Positions 1 through 10,816 of a DNA stretch of 64,000 nucleotides are shown here, piece by piece. The translations under genes were made by a program, and so were the position numbers. Source of the DNA: Lepturacanthus savala (taxonomy: Eukaryota > Chordata > Actinopteri > Scombriformes > Trichiuridae); the NCBI GenBank assembly GCA_030544235.1, contig CM060462.1, positions 36,219,526 through 36,283,525 of the forward strand, in the 5' to 3' direction. The notes beneath the pieces were generated by a model that was not told the DNA's origin, did not search any database, and worked only from the letters and a program-made list of their open reading frames with translations. Position 1 is the first letter of the stretch, and each line of letters starts with the position of its first letter.

Positions 1-145
1 TCACAGCCGCTGACCCTGTTTACAACCAGGGTGAAATATGTGCTTGGTCTTGAGAAAACGTGCGGAATATCTGACCCCCTGACCTGGAGAAACAGAACTG
101 TAACCTCCGCCGCAGGTGCGCGTGGAGGCGTGATGCTCCGCTTAC

Positions 146-400
146 CTCTGCGTAAACGAAGAGCGGCAGAACCAGCACCGCCAGCAGCAGGTCCGCCACC
201 GCCAGGCTCACTATGAAGTAGTTGGTCGTGGTCTTCAAAGCCTTCTCCAGGTACACGCTAAGGCACACGAGCACGTTCCCGCCGATGGTGACCACGATCA
301 GCAAAATCCCGAGTATGAGCGCCGGGAAGTTGCAGTAGTGTGGGGCCCCGGCCGAGGGCAGCGTGAGGTTGGACAGATCCGTGGAGTTGTCCGGGTCCAT
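146..400 (-). CDS. drd4: Dopamine receptor D4, first coding exon (partial gene)
   Basis: This exon encodes the extracellular N-terminus, transmembrane helix 1 and helix 2 of a class A aminergic GPCR; D4 receptors couple to Gi/o and lower cAMP. The 85 codons run from ATG at 400 to a GAG|GTAAGC donor (exon ends at 146, phase 0). Two N-glycosylation sequons (NST, NLT) precede helix 1 with its GN-V motif. Helix 2 reads NYFIVSLAVADLLLAVLVLP and holds the conserved LAVAD aspartate. The exon stops after LFVYAE, the place where the human D4 exon 1 also ends (from memory). I prefer the ATG at 400 because it has a strong Kozak context (A at -3, G at +4); an in-frame ATG at 472 would add 24 residues with a weak context. 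The remaining exons lie left of the window. Confidence 0.92.
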
Positions 401-640
401 GGTCTCCGCTGGTGCGCCGCGCGCCGCAGACTGACGGGCTCCGTGTCCGGCTCTCCCCGGTGCAGTTCTCATCTATGAGCCGTGTCCCGCAGCTCTGACG
501 AGTAGCAGCGTTCGAGTGAAGTCTGAGAGAGTTTCCTCCGCTGGGATGAACGTCTGAGACGCGGCGCTCAGCGCGCTCTGCCGTCAGGACGCAGCAGAGA
601 CCACACCGCGCGCTTGTCGTCGTTTCGCGTTTTTTCCCCT
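401..640 (-). promoter_or_regulatory. drd4: drd4 5' leader and CpG-rich promoter region
   Basis: The bases just upstream of the drd4 start are GC- and CpG-rich, unlike the AT-rich DNA from about 700 onward. This is the usual look of a CpG-island promoter. No TATA box stands out. The transcription start is not visible from sequence. Confidence 0.45.
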
Positions 641-700
641 TTTAGATTCAGCGGATCGTTGTGACCGTGTGATACCGTGAATGCTGCGTGGATCACTTCC

Positions 701-1629
701 AGCCCTCGTCCTCTCCCTCAGTAGGAGAATAAGTTACCAGAGTTGATGAATCAGAAGGCAACAGCTTAGATGTAAATCTGCTTAGTGCAGCTCTGCTGTT
801 CGCTGCAGACCAGGACTCTAACAGCAAATCAATCAGTAAATAGCAAATAGCTTCAAGGCAGGATCCAAAATTAACTTGGTGAACATTTACCGACGAAAGA
901 GGGTTTTTTTTCAGTCAGCCAAATCGATAGATTGCTTGTTTACTATTGCTGCTATTATTACACTATAGTCATATTTGCGGTTTTAAATCAGTATTATTAG
1001 TCTTCCCCTGAAATTTTCTTCCTTGCATTCTGTAATGGAATTCTATAATAATGGAGGCATTTTGTGTTGGACGCCTGCTCCAACACCCTCCAAAAAAGTA
1101 CTCCAATAATATTATCATAATATATAATGAAACAATATAGCCTGTATAATGAACCTTCCTGATCACCAATTAAATGGCTCAGCCTTTCACTAGATTAACT
1201 TTTGGTATTTGGCTGGTGTGTGATGTAATCTACCAGCTATGTGCATATATTACCAACATTTGGCTGCTAAATGATTCTAATTTTGCTCTCTGCTTTCAGG
1301 AAATAATCTCTGAGGGGTTTTCTGTTCTTGAATAAACCGGTTAAATATTTCTTTTTACAGATGATTACATGTTTTTGATGGAACTTTATATTTCCATACC
1401 ACATTCTTTACATGTAAATAGCCAAATCAGTGCTCATGTGGTGGGTAATATAATACTATGATTAAATAATAGTTGTGTTTATGGCACTTTTCAAAACAGA
1501 TGACACTATATTATTAAGAATAAACTTGAAATAACAAAGGTATTGAGGTATTTTCCTTAAGTAGAAGTAGAAAACGCTAAAGTGTTTAGGTTTATTGACG
1601 ATGTTCCAGTATAACTTTGTTGTGGATAA
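701..1629. other. AT-rich intergenic DNA, nothing recognised
   Basis: No convincing exon, repeat family or structured RNA was seen. Short ORFs here have no protein-like composition. Confidence 0.5.
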
Positions 1630-1925
1630 AACAAATATATTACATTATTATTCAACTACAACTGCTGATACTATTTTACTTACATCACTACTATGCTACT
1701 AATTTTATATTACTGTCATTCTAATACAGTCATTTTATCATTTCCATTATTATTATCATTCTACTACTACAGTATTTTATGAGCACTGCTCCATTTACAC
1801 CCGCTCTTCTACTAATTCTAACACTATTCTACATTACTACAGTACTAATATTACTTCAACCGTTACTTACATTATTACAACTGCTGCTTTTTCTACTTTA
1901 AGTACTAGTACTCCTAATGCAGTTG
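1630..1925. repeat. Degenerate TAC/TTA-type trinucleotide-rich tract
   Basis: About 300 bases are dominated by ATTACTA, CTACTA and TTATTA words, strongly depleted in G on this strand. It reads as an old, diverged ACT/ATT simple repeat. Confidence 0.5.
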
Positions 1926-3639
1926 GAAGTCATTTTCAAGCTTTATCACTTTTTCACAATTTTTTCACCCCCTTTGAAAAGAATGTGTCAGGGATAAAAA
2001 TACAAAATGAGTTCACTTCAACAAAAGAGTTCTTCACCTCCATTATATCTACCGTCATTAAAATGTTCACACACGAGATCTGACAACTTCTCATCAAGTT
2101 TCACACTCCTGAACAGCTGACTTTGATGTGTTGGAACCGAGTGCAAATTGAAGTTAAAATGTAAAATCATCTTCGCCACTGATGAGAAGCTTCTCTACGA
2201 CAGAGACATGGTGATAATTACCAAGATCTTACCTTGTCAATCCAAAATCCTTCAAAGGAAGTAATGTTTGTTTTATGTGACAGTTTGAATCTAGTGATTG
2301 CAGATGACAATCACCATTTTTTATGTTTTTTTAAACTTGTATACTTCTGTAACTATCCTATTATTTTGTGTTCTTTTACTATGTGATTGTTTTAATTACC
2401 TGTCTATAGGGACTGTAGGTAGGAAATAGCAATTAGAACCTGGTTCACTAGAAATTCACCTTGAAATGAAGTTTTCCTACTTCTGGAAGTGCAGGTTTCA
2501 CTTCTCAAGGGTCGATTGCCTCAGAAAATGGATCATAGGATATTTTTACATTTAATGTTACATTTTGCACAAACTGATGTGACACAAAAACACACAAAGG
2601 ACCTTCCACTGACCTGGATAAAAGTAAAAATAAGACACCAATAACACTTATTTAATTGTTTATCAGACAGATTTCAAGGAGAAAATACATTTATATTTGT
2701 GAAAAACTAATCTTAGCTCTAAAAATTGATATCATCTGAGGGCAGAAAGACTTTTAATTCCAGGTCTCATTTTCACTGCAACTGTTAAACTAACGTCACA
2801 TGCGGCAAACAGCTGTTAATTTTTTTAGCGACTTATGATGTTCATGTTAAGGTGTTAGCTGCACCCCTCACATGAATATCATTAGAATAAAGTCGGCAGC
2901 AATCAGTTTTTCACACGTCTTAGAGCCTCAGGAAGAAATGGAGAACTTGAAGAATAGCACACACGAGCTTAGAAAAACACATCACAGATGTTTAACTCAC
3001 CATAAAGCCTTTGTGCATATAAGGGAACATCACTGTGAGCTATCAACCCTCCAGGCTCAGCAACTCTTCTTCCCGTCCCTTTGAAGCCTGTGAATAAATG
3101 AGAACAGGATGATGAACCGACTGGCTCTTGGCTCTTGAGTGGCTCTTTCTATGCACATAATTTCCTCTGAAGCATATGTCAGTCATCTTGGAATAAATCC
3201 ACAGTGAATGTTGGAAGTAAACAGCATCTGAATGTGTGATTACAGTTCTGATTCAGAAGTAAATAAGTGTAATTGTTGTTTTTTTTCTTTAGGAGAGATA
3301 GTGCTAGAGCTCTTGTTGAAATCTGATTTGACAAAGATTCATAACACCGTATGGCCAAAGTAGGAAGGTTATTCAAAGAGAAAAAACATGAGGTTTTGAT
3401 CTTGTGACCAAATCCACATCTCAGCATGGATGTGCACAAAGACTAAAGGCTGAAGTTTGTCTGAAACAACCTGAAAGTTTCCGTATAGAGGGTGAATTTT
3501 TAAATAACTCATTTGTATATGTATCATGGTTTAAATCTGTACATATTTAAATGTGCAATATGTACGATTTTGTTTGATTTACCCACTGTTCCAAAAAATA
3601 TAGTCAAGACATTGACAAGGTTAGAAATAATTATTTGTA
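1926..3639. other. AT-rich intergenic DNA, nothing recognised
   Basis: The longest ORF (2872..3084) resembles no family I know and has no splice or promoter context. I see no gene here. Confidence 0.45.
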
Positions 3640-4024
3640 TTTGAAATAATTATTTCTTTTCTTCAAACTTTGCTTTTGTCAAAGGAAGGTCAGTTTTCTA
3701 GCTTCTCTAACCAGCTAATCTGTTTTCAGCTGTGCTAACATGATAGCACAAAGGTTTTCTAATCATCCATTAACCTTCTGATGCAATGAGCAAACACATT
3801 GTAGCATTAGAACACTGGAGTGATAGTTGCTGGAAATGGGCCTCTAGACACCTTAGATATTGCACAAAAAACAGACATTTGCATTTAGAATAATCATTTA
3901 CCATATTAGCAATGTATAGAGTGTATTTCTGACTATTTTAAAGGTATCTGCATTTAAAATGTGCTTTTATTTAAAAACAATAAGGACATTTCTAAGGGAC
4001 CCTAACCCTTTTGAACAGTATTAC
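3640..4024. mobile_element. MITE-like dispersed repeat, copy 1 (Tc1-type end)
   Basis: Homologous to 10005..10273 in the same orientation. Shared words include CAAAGGAAGGTCAGTTTT, TTTTCAGCTGTGCTAA, AACAGACATTTGC and TTAGCAATGTATAGA. The right end (CCCTAACCCTTTTGAACAGT, then ACACTA) resembles the inverted-repeat end of a non-autonomous Tc1-like family common in teleosts. This copy is the longer one; copy 2 lacks an internal segment. Confidence 0.6.
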
Positions 4025-4032
4025 ACTAAAAT

Positions 4033-4238
4033 ATTCATCCATTATCTATGCCTGTTTATTTCTCCTTAGGGTCGCAGGGGTCTGCTGGAGGCAATCCCAG
4101 CACATTACAAGCGAGAGGCAGGGACTGTGGAGGAAGCTGGAGAAAACCCACACAGACACGGGGAGAACATGCAAACTCAACACAGAAAGGTCCCAGGACC
4201 AAGTCCTTGTGCCTGTGACCTTCTTGCTGTGAGGCCCC
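4033..4238 (+). repeat. Teleost dispersed repeat, internally deleted copy
   Basis: Carries the blocks TTAGGGTCGCAGGGGTCTGC, CACAGACACGGGGAGAACAT and GACCTTCTTGCTGTGAGG that are seen more completely at 43036..43384. The middle part of that copy is missing here. I recognise this as a very common fish interspersed repeat but do not assign a family name. Confidence 0.65.
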
Positions 4239-5938
4239 AAGTTTAAAACATCCAAAATGAGTTATAACTATCAACAGACTATAGATCACAGGCCACTATG
4301 AAGAACAAACCTACTGACATTGGCATGCTAAGTGATCTGTCTGGGCTTGTCCTGTTCTTTTATATCACTTCTTCCTCAAAAGGTGCTTCAGCGTTCGTCT
4401 GCTTTTAGTCCGGCAGAGAACCTGTGTATGAGGGGGCTGGACTGAGGAGCTGACAGACAGCAGCTGAGAGCCAGCCAGCTCTGAAGCAGAGAGCCAGGGG
4501 AACAGAGCCCGACGCTGCTGGCTGCTGCTGCTTTCTGGAGGAATTAACACACTGAGTTTGGGAGATAGTCAGCGAGGAAGTCGGGCTGCCTGGTTGAACT
4601 CAAATTACTCGTACAAGTAAACAGTTTGCCCAGTTCTTTGACTATTGATCTCTCTCTGTACCACTTTCATTTTTTTTTGAGAAAGGAGAGGTTTCAACTT
4701 CTCTCTCTCCTTTTTCTTCACAAAACTATTCCTGTCATTTATGACAGGAATATTTCATGGCTTCCTGCTCAAGCTGAGAATATTGCACCTTCCTCGCACC
4801 TGGTATAAATGTGCTCAGCTAGAAAAAGCAGCTCAGAACTTGTTATACGTCAAACATTCCATCTCTGTTTCCGGAACACCAGGACACTGTCTAAAATCTA
4901 TGCTGATTTAGTTTGGTTTAGCATATAAAGGAAAAGGTGGAATAATGAGGAGTCTTCTTTGCACTTTTCCCCCTCTTTTTAGAGCAAAGACAACATGCAT
5001 TCACATGCAAGGATTAATAAAAAGAATAGAACACAGCAGATAGCAATATCGATCACTGGTTCTTTTTTCCCTCTTTTTATAGAGCAGAGATATTGCTTAT
5101 CTCAAATACAATGACGTGACATTTTAAACGCACATGATGATGAATGTTCACATGGTCCTGAAAATGTGACTTTAGTCATCCTCACCCCCCATCGAGTTTT
5201 TGCTTTTCACCTTTCAAGCTCCACTGGATCCTCTTTAAAGTGTCTGTGACACTTGTCTACAGCTTTTAGAGGTCAGTCTGTCCTTTATGAGCCTGCAATG
5301 GTTTTGTAACGCTGCAGGTAGTCTCACACACATAAATGAAAGATAAGCCCTTTACAGCGCAGTAACAGGGAATAGCTGCTCCCCTGGAGTGTGCTTCCCA
5401 ACCGCAAAGAAGAGTGACAGAACGATGCAACGTGACCATCTAATAAAAAGGGCAAACAATACCGATAAATAAAGATAAATCTACAAATAAACACCCAGAC
5501 AGAGAACAAACAGAAACGGTTAAAAAAAAGCCAGACACAAGACAAAGAAAAGATATAGACTATGCAAATAGAACCATGTTAACCATGATAAAGACCCAAA
5601 CAAGAGGCTTCTAAATACAAATCCAAGCAGTTAAAGATAGACATCAGCCCAATGAAACTAAATCACTGCTCATTACTGAACATTGAACTCTTGACATTTC
5701 AAATTTTAGCTGCTTGTTTTTCCTCCCTGGACGCCCACTGTGACTGTTATTTTGCCACAAAGTATTTAAGCAGCAGCATCGACTGGGAGCTCAAATAGAA
5801 AACCATCATTTATGAATGACATTTATTTATTATTATTTATTCATGATGAGACTGATCTGACTCCATACTGTGGAACAACAGGTCCTAAATATCAAAAACA
5901 CAAGAACATGTCAGTGCAGTGGCATGCACATTTCTTGT
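4239..5938. other. Intergenic DNA, nothing recognised
   Basis: AT-rich sequence with only random short ORFs on both strands. No exon or repeat family could be supported. Confidence 0.45.
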
Positions 5939-5939
5939 T

Positions 5940-6405
5940 GAAAAACATGTGCTAAAGTGCCCACTTAGGAGCCAAAACATATGCTAGAGTGCCCTGATGG
6001 GCACAGATAATGGTAAAAAGGTACATAAAATGTGTGTTAAAGTGCCCTCTTGAGAACTAAGAAGCATGCTCTAGTGCCCTAATGGCATCCAAAACACATG
6101 TAAAGTGTACTCATGCCAGCCAAAACATGCTAAAGTGCCCTCATGACAACCAAAACATGCTAAAGTGCCTTCTTGGGAGCCAAAATGCATGTTAAAGTGT
6201 CTTTTAGAAACCAAAACACATGTTAAAGTGCCCTCATGGCAGCCCAAACATACGCTAAAGTGCCCTCTTAGAAGCCAAATCACATGCTGCCCTCATGGCA
6301 TGCAAAACACATGCAAAAGTACCGTGTTGGAAGACAAAATTCATGCTAAAGTGCCCTTATGGCGGTAAAAACATACGTTAAAGTGCCCTTTTGGCAGGCA
6401 AAAGA
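5940..6405. repeat. Minisatellite with a ~32-36 bp unit
   Basis: About 13 imperfect tandem units built around CATGCTAAAGTGCCCTC followed by TTGGGAGCCAAAACA or TCATGGCAGCCAAAACA. Two flavours, 'TTGGGAGCC' and 'TCATGGCA', partly alternate. Units vary in length and carry point changes, so the array is not freshly expanded. The short ORFs inside it on both strands (6071..6283, 6165..6368) are repeat artefacts. Confidence 0.8.
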
Positions 6406-6780
6406 TAAATGAGTGAATTCGAATGGAACAAATTTATAGCAACTAGATAGATAGTGTGTTGAGGCTGTAGTCTTCACTGCAGGAATCCCCAGTTTATATC
6501 CTGAGCTGATTGCCCTATCATGTGTGTTATTCCTCCCTCTCTGCCTCCCAATTCCGTCTCTCTCTCAACTGTTCTGTCCATTAAAGGCAAGAAAAAGTCT
6601 GTTTGCGTCACTGTGTTTGTAACTGCTTTCACTGATCCTGCACTTAGTGCAATGTCTGATTTGTGTTTAATTTATGTTCTGATAACAGGATGCTGCTGTA
6701 AAAGAGCACGTAGACACTGCCAAGCTACCTCGACAAATATACACTAACCATCAGTGGTTTAAAATTACAGAAATCTTACT

Positions 6781-7345
6781 GAAAGAAAAAGGTGCGGCAG
6801 AATATAAAGAACATCAACCTTTGCAGGTCAAAGGTCAGCACCACAATGATGTCACAGTGTCGGCTGCAGGTCAGACAGGAGCCTCAGCCTCATCCAGCAT
6901 CCAGTGTCCTGCATCCAAAACGCCATCATGGATCAGTTTGCATATATCAAAATACTTGAAGAGGTCATGTTGCCTTATGCTGAAGAGGAAAAGATACACT
7001 TTCAGTTATATACAGTTTCAACAGAATAACGATCACCAACACACCAGTGAACCAGCAGCATCTTGGTTCCAGACCAACAAATTAAAGTTATAGAGTGGCC
7101 AACCCAATCCCTGGACCCTAATCCCATTGAAAACATGTGGGCTGACATCAAAAATGCTGTTTCTGGGACAAAAACAAGAAATCCAGAGGAATTACTAGGC
7201 TGAAATACCTGTTCATTGGTGCCAGAAGTTGGTAGACTTCATGTAACACAGATGTGAAGCAGTTCACAGAAACCCTGGTCATAACAATGAAATATTACTG
7301 TAGTGATCCACAGCAAGGCTAAATCCTGAAGACCTTTCACTTTAT
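6781..7345 (+). pseudogene. Tc1/mariner transposase fossil (C-terminal part)
   Basis: Across frames the translation keeps the C-terminal landmarks of a Tc1-like transposase: a DQFAYIKILEEVMLPYAEEE-type stretch, then IEWPTQSLDPNPIENMWADI, the hallmark around the third catalytic acidic residue of the DDE domain. Frameshifts and a stop near 7090 break the frame, so the copy is dead. Paired inverted repeats were not found. The family differs from the Tc1 element at 52808..54121. Confidence 0.75.
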
Positions 7346-8705
7346 ACAGTAAATATTTGAGTTTGTTACTAGTGGTAACAAACTAATGGTTACTAATGGC
7401 TTAATAATGCCTCAGTTGGACTGTCCCAGTAAAATATGACACTGAGACTGAGACTTCAGGCACAACACCAGAATAAACTGAAAGCTGCAGCTAAATGGAA
7501 CTCAGCTATTACTTTCATTGTTAACACCTGTTCTTTTCCTGCTCCGACCCAATATGTCAGGAACAAGCTGTTTTTTCTGTGTTTGTTTTTTTCCCCCAGA
7601 ATTTTAACAGAGTTGCAGGTTTAATTACAGGCCTCCAGCAGCATCATCTCTGCAGATTATATCTAAAAAGGAGAAGTAAGCGGGCCACGGATCACACACC
7701 ACAACAGCCAAGCTTCAGCTTAAAGGGAAACTCTTTGAACTAAAGGTGAATCTAAGTTCATTCATTCATGTTTAGTGTTGATGTCTCAGTAGCATGAAGG
7801 ATTTTAGGTTGAAGAAGGTCAGAGGCAGATCATGAAATAACTCTTCATTTATCCATTTATATATTTTGTTAAATATAATTTCTACCTTGTCATAATTCTG
7901 AAAACTAACATTAAACTATCTTGTCCCTCACCAAGGCTGAAGACCACAGCTCTCTCTGATTTATGTGGAACAAGAATGCTTTTAAGTAGATCTGTAATAC
8001 GATTAGCTGTTCTGCTAAACCCAACCAACCCTAAGGAACACTTACATCATCAATACCACCTCAATTATTTTATAAAAGGCTCAATAAAAAGTCCAAAGTT
8101 TTACAAACACTAAACTTGGACAAGAACAACACTGAATGTTGTCCATAGCTACACTTGGTGAATGAAAAATAAAAACAAATTAGCTTTATTATCCTTTATT
8201 TAGTGATAAAAAATCTTTGAGTGATTTTTTTAGAAATGAAATGTGAGTAATTTGTTATAAATGATAGAAAACGGGATTTATTGGATTAAGGATTGATGAT
8301 TAGACAAAACAAAACTTAAAAAATATATATTTGCAATCACATTCGATCAATTGATAATGAGAATTTGGAGGCCTATTAAAATATTTAATACCTGGTGGAA
8401 ACCGCTTCAGTGCATGTTACCGTGCACCAGCTGACAATCTGAAAGACTGAGGCTCCTCCTGCTGGTCAGAGGAGAAAGTAACAGCTGTAAATAAATAATA
8501 AATACCAAAATGAATCTGACTGAAATGTTCCAGAGTTTGTGTGTTTCACAGTTTTCAGCTGTGTTCAGTGTTAGTGAGGAGCTGGAAACATAATGTATGA
8601 GCTTCATGTGACATCATGACACTGTGAGCTTGTTGTTCCCACACAGAGGAGACGGGGGTGGGATATTACAGTGTGTATGTGCAGCGGCACTTAAACATAT
8701 TACAG
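7346..8705. other. Intergenic DNA, nothing recognised
   Basis: No exon-like or repeat-like signal beyond short random ORFs. Confidence 0.4.
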
Positions 8706-8706
8706 C

Positions 8707-8708
<2 letters not shown>

Positions 8709-8752
<44 letters not shown>
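8709..8752 (+). repeat. (TG)22 microsatellite
   Basis: Uninterrupted TG dinucleotide run. The Cys/Val and His/Thr ORFs that overlap it are artefacts. Confidence 0.95.
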
Positions 8753-8756
<4 letters not shown>

Positions 8757-9299
8757 GCTGCCTTGTAAACATGCAGAGCCACTGTGTGTCCCAGTTTGTG
8801 CCAGTTTGTGTAACCTTCTGTCGCCATTACTGAGAGAGGGACCAGGCAGGAAGGAGATGGAGAGGAAAACATTTCAAAATAATAGTGTGATGTTTTTAAA
8901 AAAATAAAAGCAGTCGACTAAAACTAACATTTAGTCTTTTCACCAAATTATCCCTGTTAATGTTTGTAAAATATAATTCTTTAATTTTAGCTTAATCTTT
9001 TCCAAATGGGTGAAGGTAAAAATAGAAAAAATACGTATATTTTGAGTGCTCCAGTGATAATGTTTTAGTCGTTTATTATACTCTAAATGAAGCTTTTCCT
9101 AGGAAACATTATTTTTTTTGTCAGATTAAAACATTTTTAAGGATGGGTTCACAATTTTTCAAGTGTCTTAAAACACCAGGAACCTAAATGAACAGAACAT
9201 CAATATGTTTTTCTTCCTTATATTTATACTGATCAATATCAAATCCCTTCATAATGAATTTAGTGACAGAAAGAGTAAATCAACATATCTGATACATCT

Positions 9300-9560
9300 A
9301 TAAACTTGAGCTGCCCAAATAAATCAAATCAAGTTGATATTGTCTCAGAGCCTCATATAGACTTCACATCTACTTTTAAATGACTGTGGATTGTGAATTT
9401 TATCTATCACTTGCATCAAAAGCACATTTGAAGCATATTTAAAAAGTCAGTATAAACAGGAAGAATTATTATAGGAAGAAAAAGGTTTTTTACTGTTTGT
9501 TTAGATGCGTGACTGTTGTTTTCAGACACACTGGAAAAGCTGTGAACCTTTAACATTTAC
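9300..9560 (+). repeat. Dispersed repeat, copy A (paired with 48120..48375)
   Basis: Shares CCTCATATA, ACATCTACTTT-AAATG, GAACAGGAAG and TGACTGTTGTTT blocks in the same order and spacing with 48120..48375. It is a diverged interspersed repeat with no coding content. Confidence 0.5.
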
Positions 9561-10004
9561 TGATGGACGTTAGTCATCTGCCGTCTGCCTGAGATAAACA
9601 TTCTATTTTCCTTGTAACTATTTTAGATTTTGTTCCTTGTGTTACATATAAATACTGACACATAATTTCCCCATTTATTTTCCCTTCAGTAACTTTAAAG
9701 TAAGAGAAATCATCTCCCTCCACACTGCCTTTAAACTATCACTCTTTGCCAGATTACTGGGCAGACAACATTAATGCAGTCATATACTACAGCCTTACAA
9801 TAAAACCCTCATGAACGTTGTCCTGTTAATTTGTTATTTAAAGGTGTTTTATCTGCATTTCAGAGCCTGTATCAGAGGTTATAAAGAGATGTTTCTAAGC
9901 TTCCATCAGCTTGTTCCAGCTGTTAATTGAAGCTCTGAGTGAACTATTCAAACCCAAGACTTCAGCTCTTTATGTCCCTTCAAATACAAATGTCATTGAT
10001 GCCT

Positions 10005-10273
10005 TGATTATTTCCTTTGCTTTTGTCAAAGGAAGGTCAGTTTTATAGCTTCAGCTAAACTGTTTTCAGCTGTGCTAATGGTAAATGGGCCTCTATATAC
10101 ATCTTGTATGTAGATATTGTCCCAAAAAACAGACATTTGCAGCTATAATAGACATTTACCACATTAGCAATGTATAGAATCTCTGATGAGTTTAAGGTTA
10201 TCTTCACTGAAAAGAAAACTTTAAAAAAATAAGGACATTTTCTTGTGACCCCAAACTTTTGAATGGTAGTGTA
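10005..10273. mobile_element. MITE-like dispersed repeat, copy 2 (Tc1-type end)
   Basis: Second copy of the element at 3640..4024. It ends with GTGACCCCAAACTTTTGAAT followed by GGTAGTGTA, a Tc1-type terminus. It lies about 450 bp upstream of the cdhr5 start codon. Confidence 0.65.
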
Positions 10274-10725
10274 TGTACAGTAAAGTGTCTACTGTATGTA
10301 CATGTATCAGTCCAGGATGTACTGTGTGAATGTCACTGATGATTAGCAGCAGCAGGCAGGCAGACTAATATAGAACTTTAAACAGGTCTGTCTAACCTGA
10401 AGAGTGTTAAACATGTGAGAAATGTTTCCAGCTGCCAACATTCCTTTTGCTGGATTCCTCCCAGAACGCAGCAGGGCCACCAATACGGAGTGACCCGTCC
10501 TGCTAAAACAGATGCAAGTATTTTTGTGGGAGGCAGTGAGTCCTCCGCTGGCAGGCGCTTAATGCAATATGTGCCCGTAAGATGAAGTCACAAACATTGC
10601 AACTGTAGTCGACTCCCACTCGCCGGGCAGCACAGACAGGGCATTATGTGGACGAGTACCAGCTGGTACCACGGGCTCCTCATCCTCCTCAGGACTTCAT
10701 TTGTTGGTGCGTCTGAAATCAGGAC

Positions 10726-10816
10726 ATGGAACTGAAAGCGAAGCGCAAACCTGTGAACGTTCTCCTCGGATGTGTCGTCTCCCTCTGCTTTTGTACACTT
10801 TGTCCGGCTCAAAGAC
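10726..10816 (+). CDS. cdhr5: cdhr5 exon 1: signal peptide
   Basis: ATG at 10726 opens 30 codons plus one base before a GTGAGT donor. The residues start MELKAKRKPVNVLLG, then a hydrophobic core VVSLCFCTLCPA; cleavage probably falls near PAQ. The single leftover base joins the two-base start of exon 2 to give Leu, producing AQR-L-CTVPPGPVTVAENNT. This aligns with the mature N-terminus of human CDHR5 (AQAQYCSVN...EVEENTN). The phase fit and the alignment are independent support. The exon was too short to be picked up as an ORF. Confidence 0.82.

Noticed and set aside
8666..8872. Poly-Cys/Val and poly-His/Thr ORFs over CA/TG repeats (also near 46.2, 47.5, 54.1 and 63.6 kb)
   Set aside because: Pure microsatellite translation.
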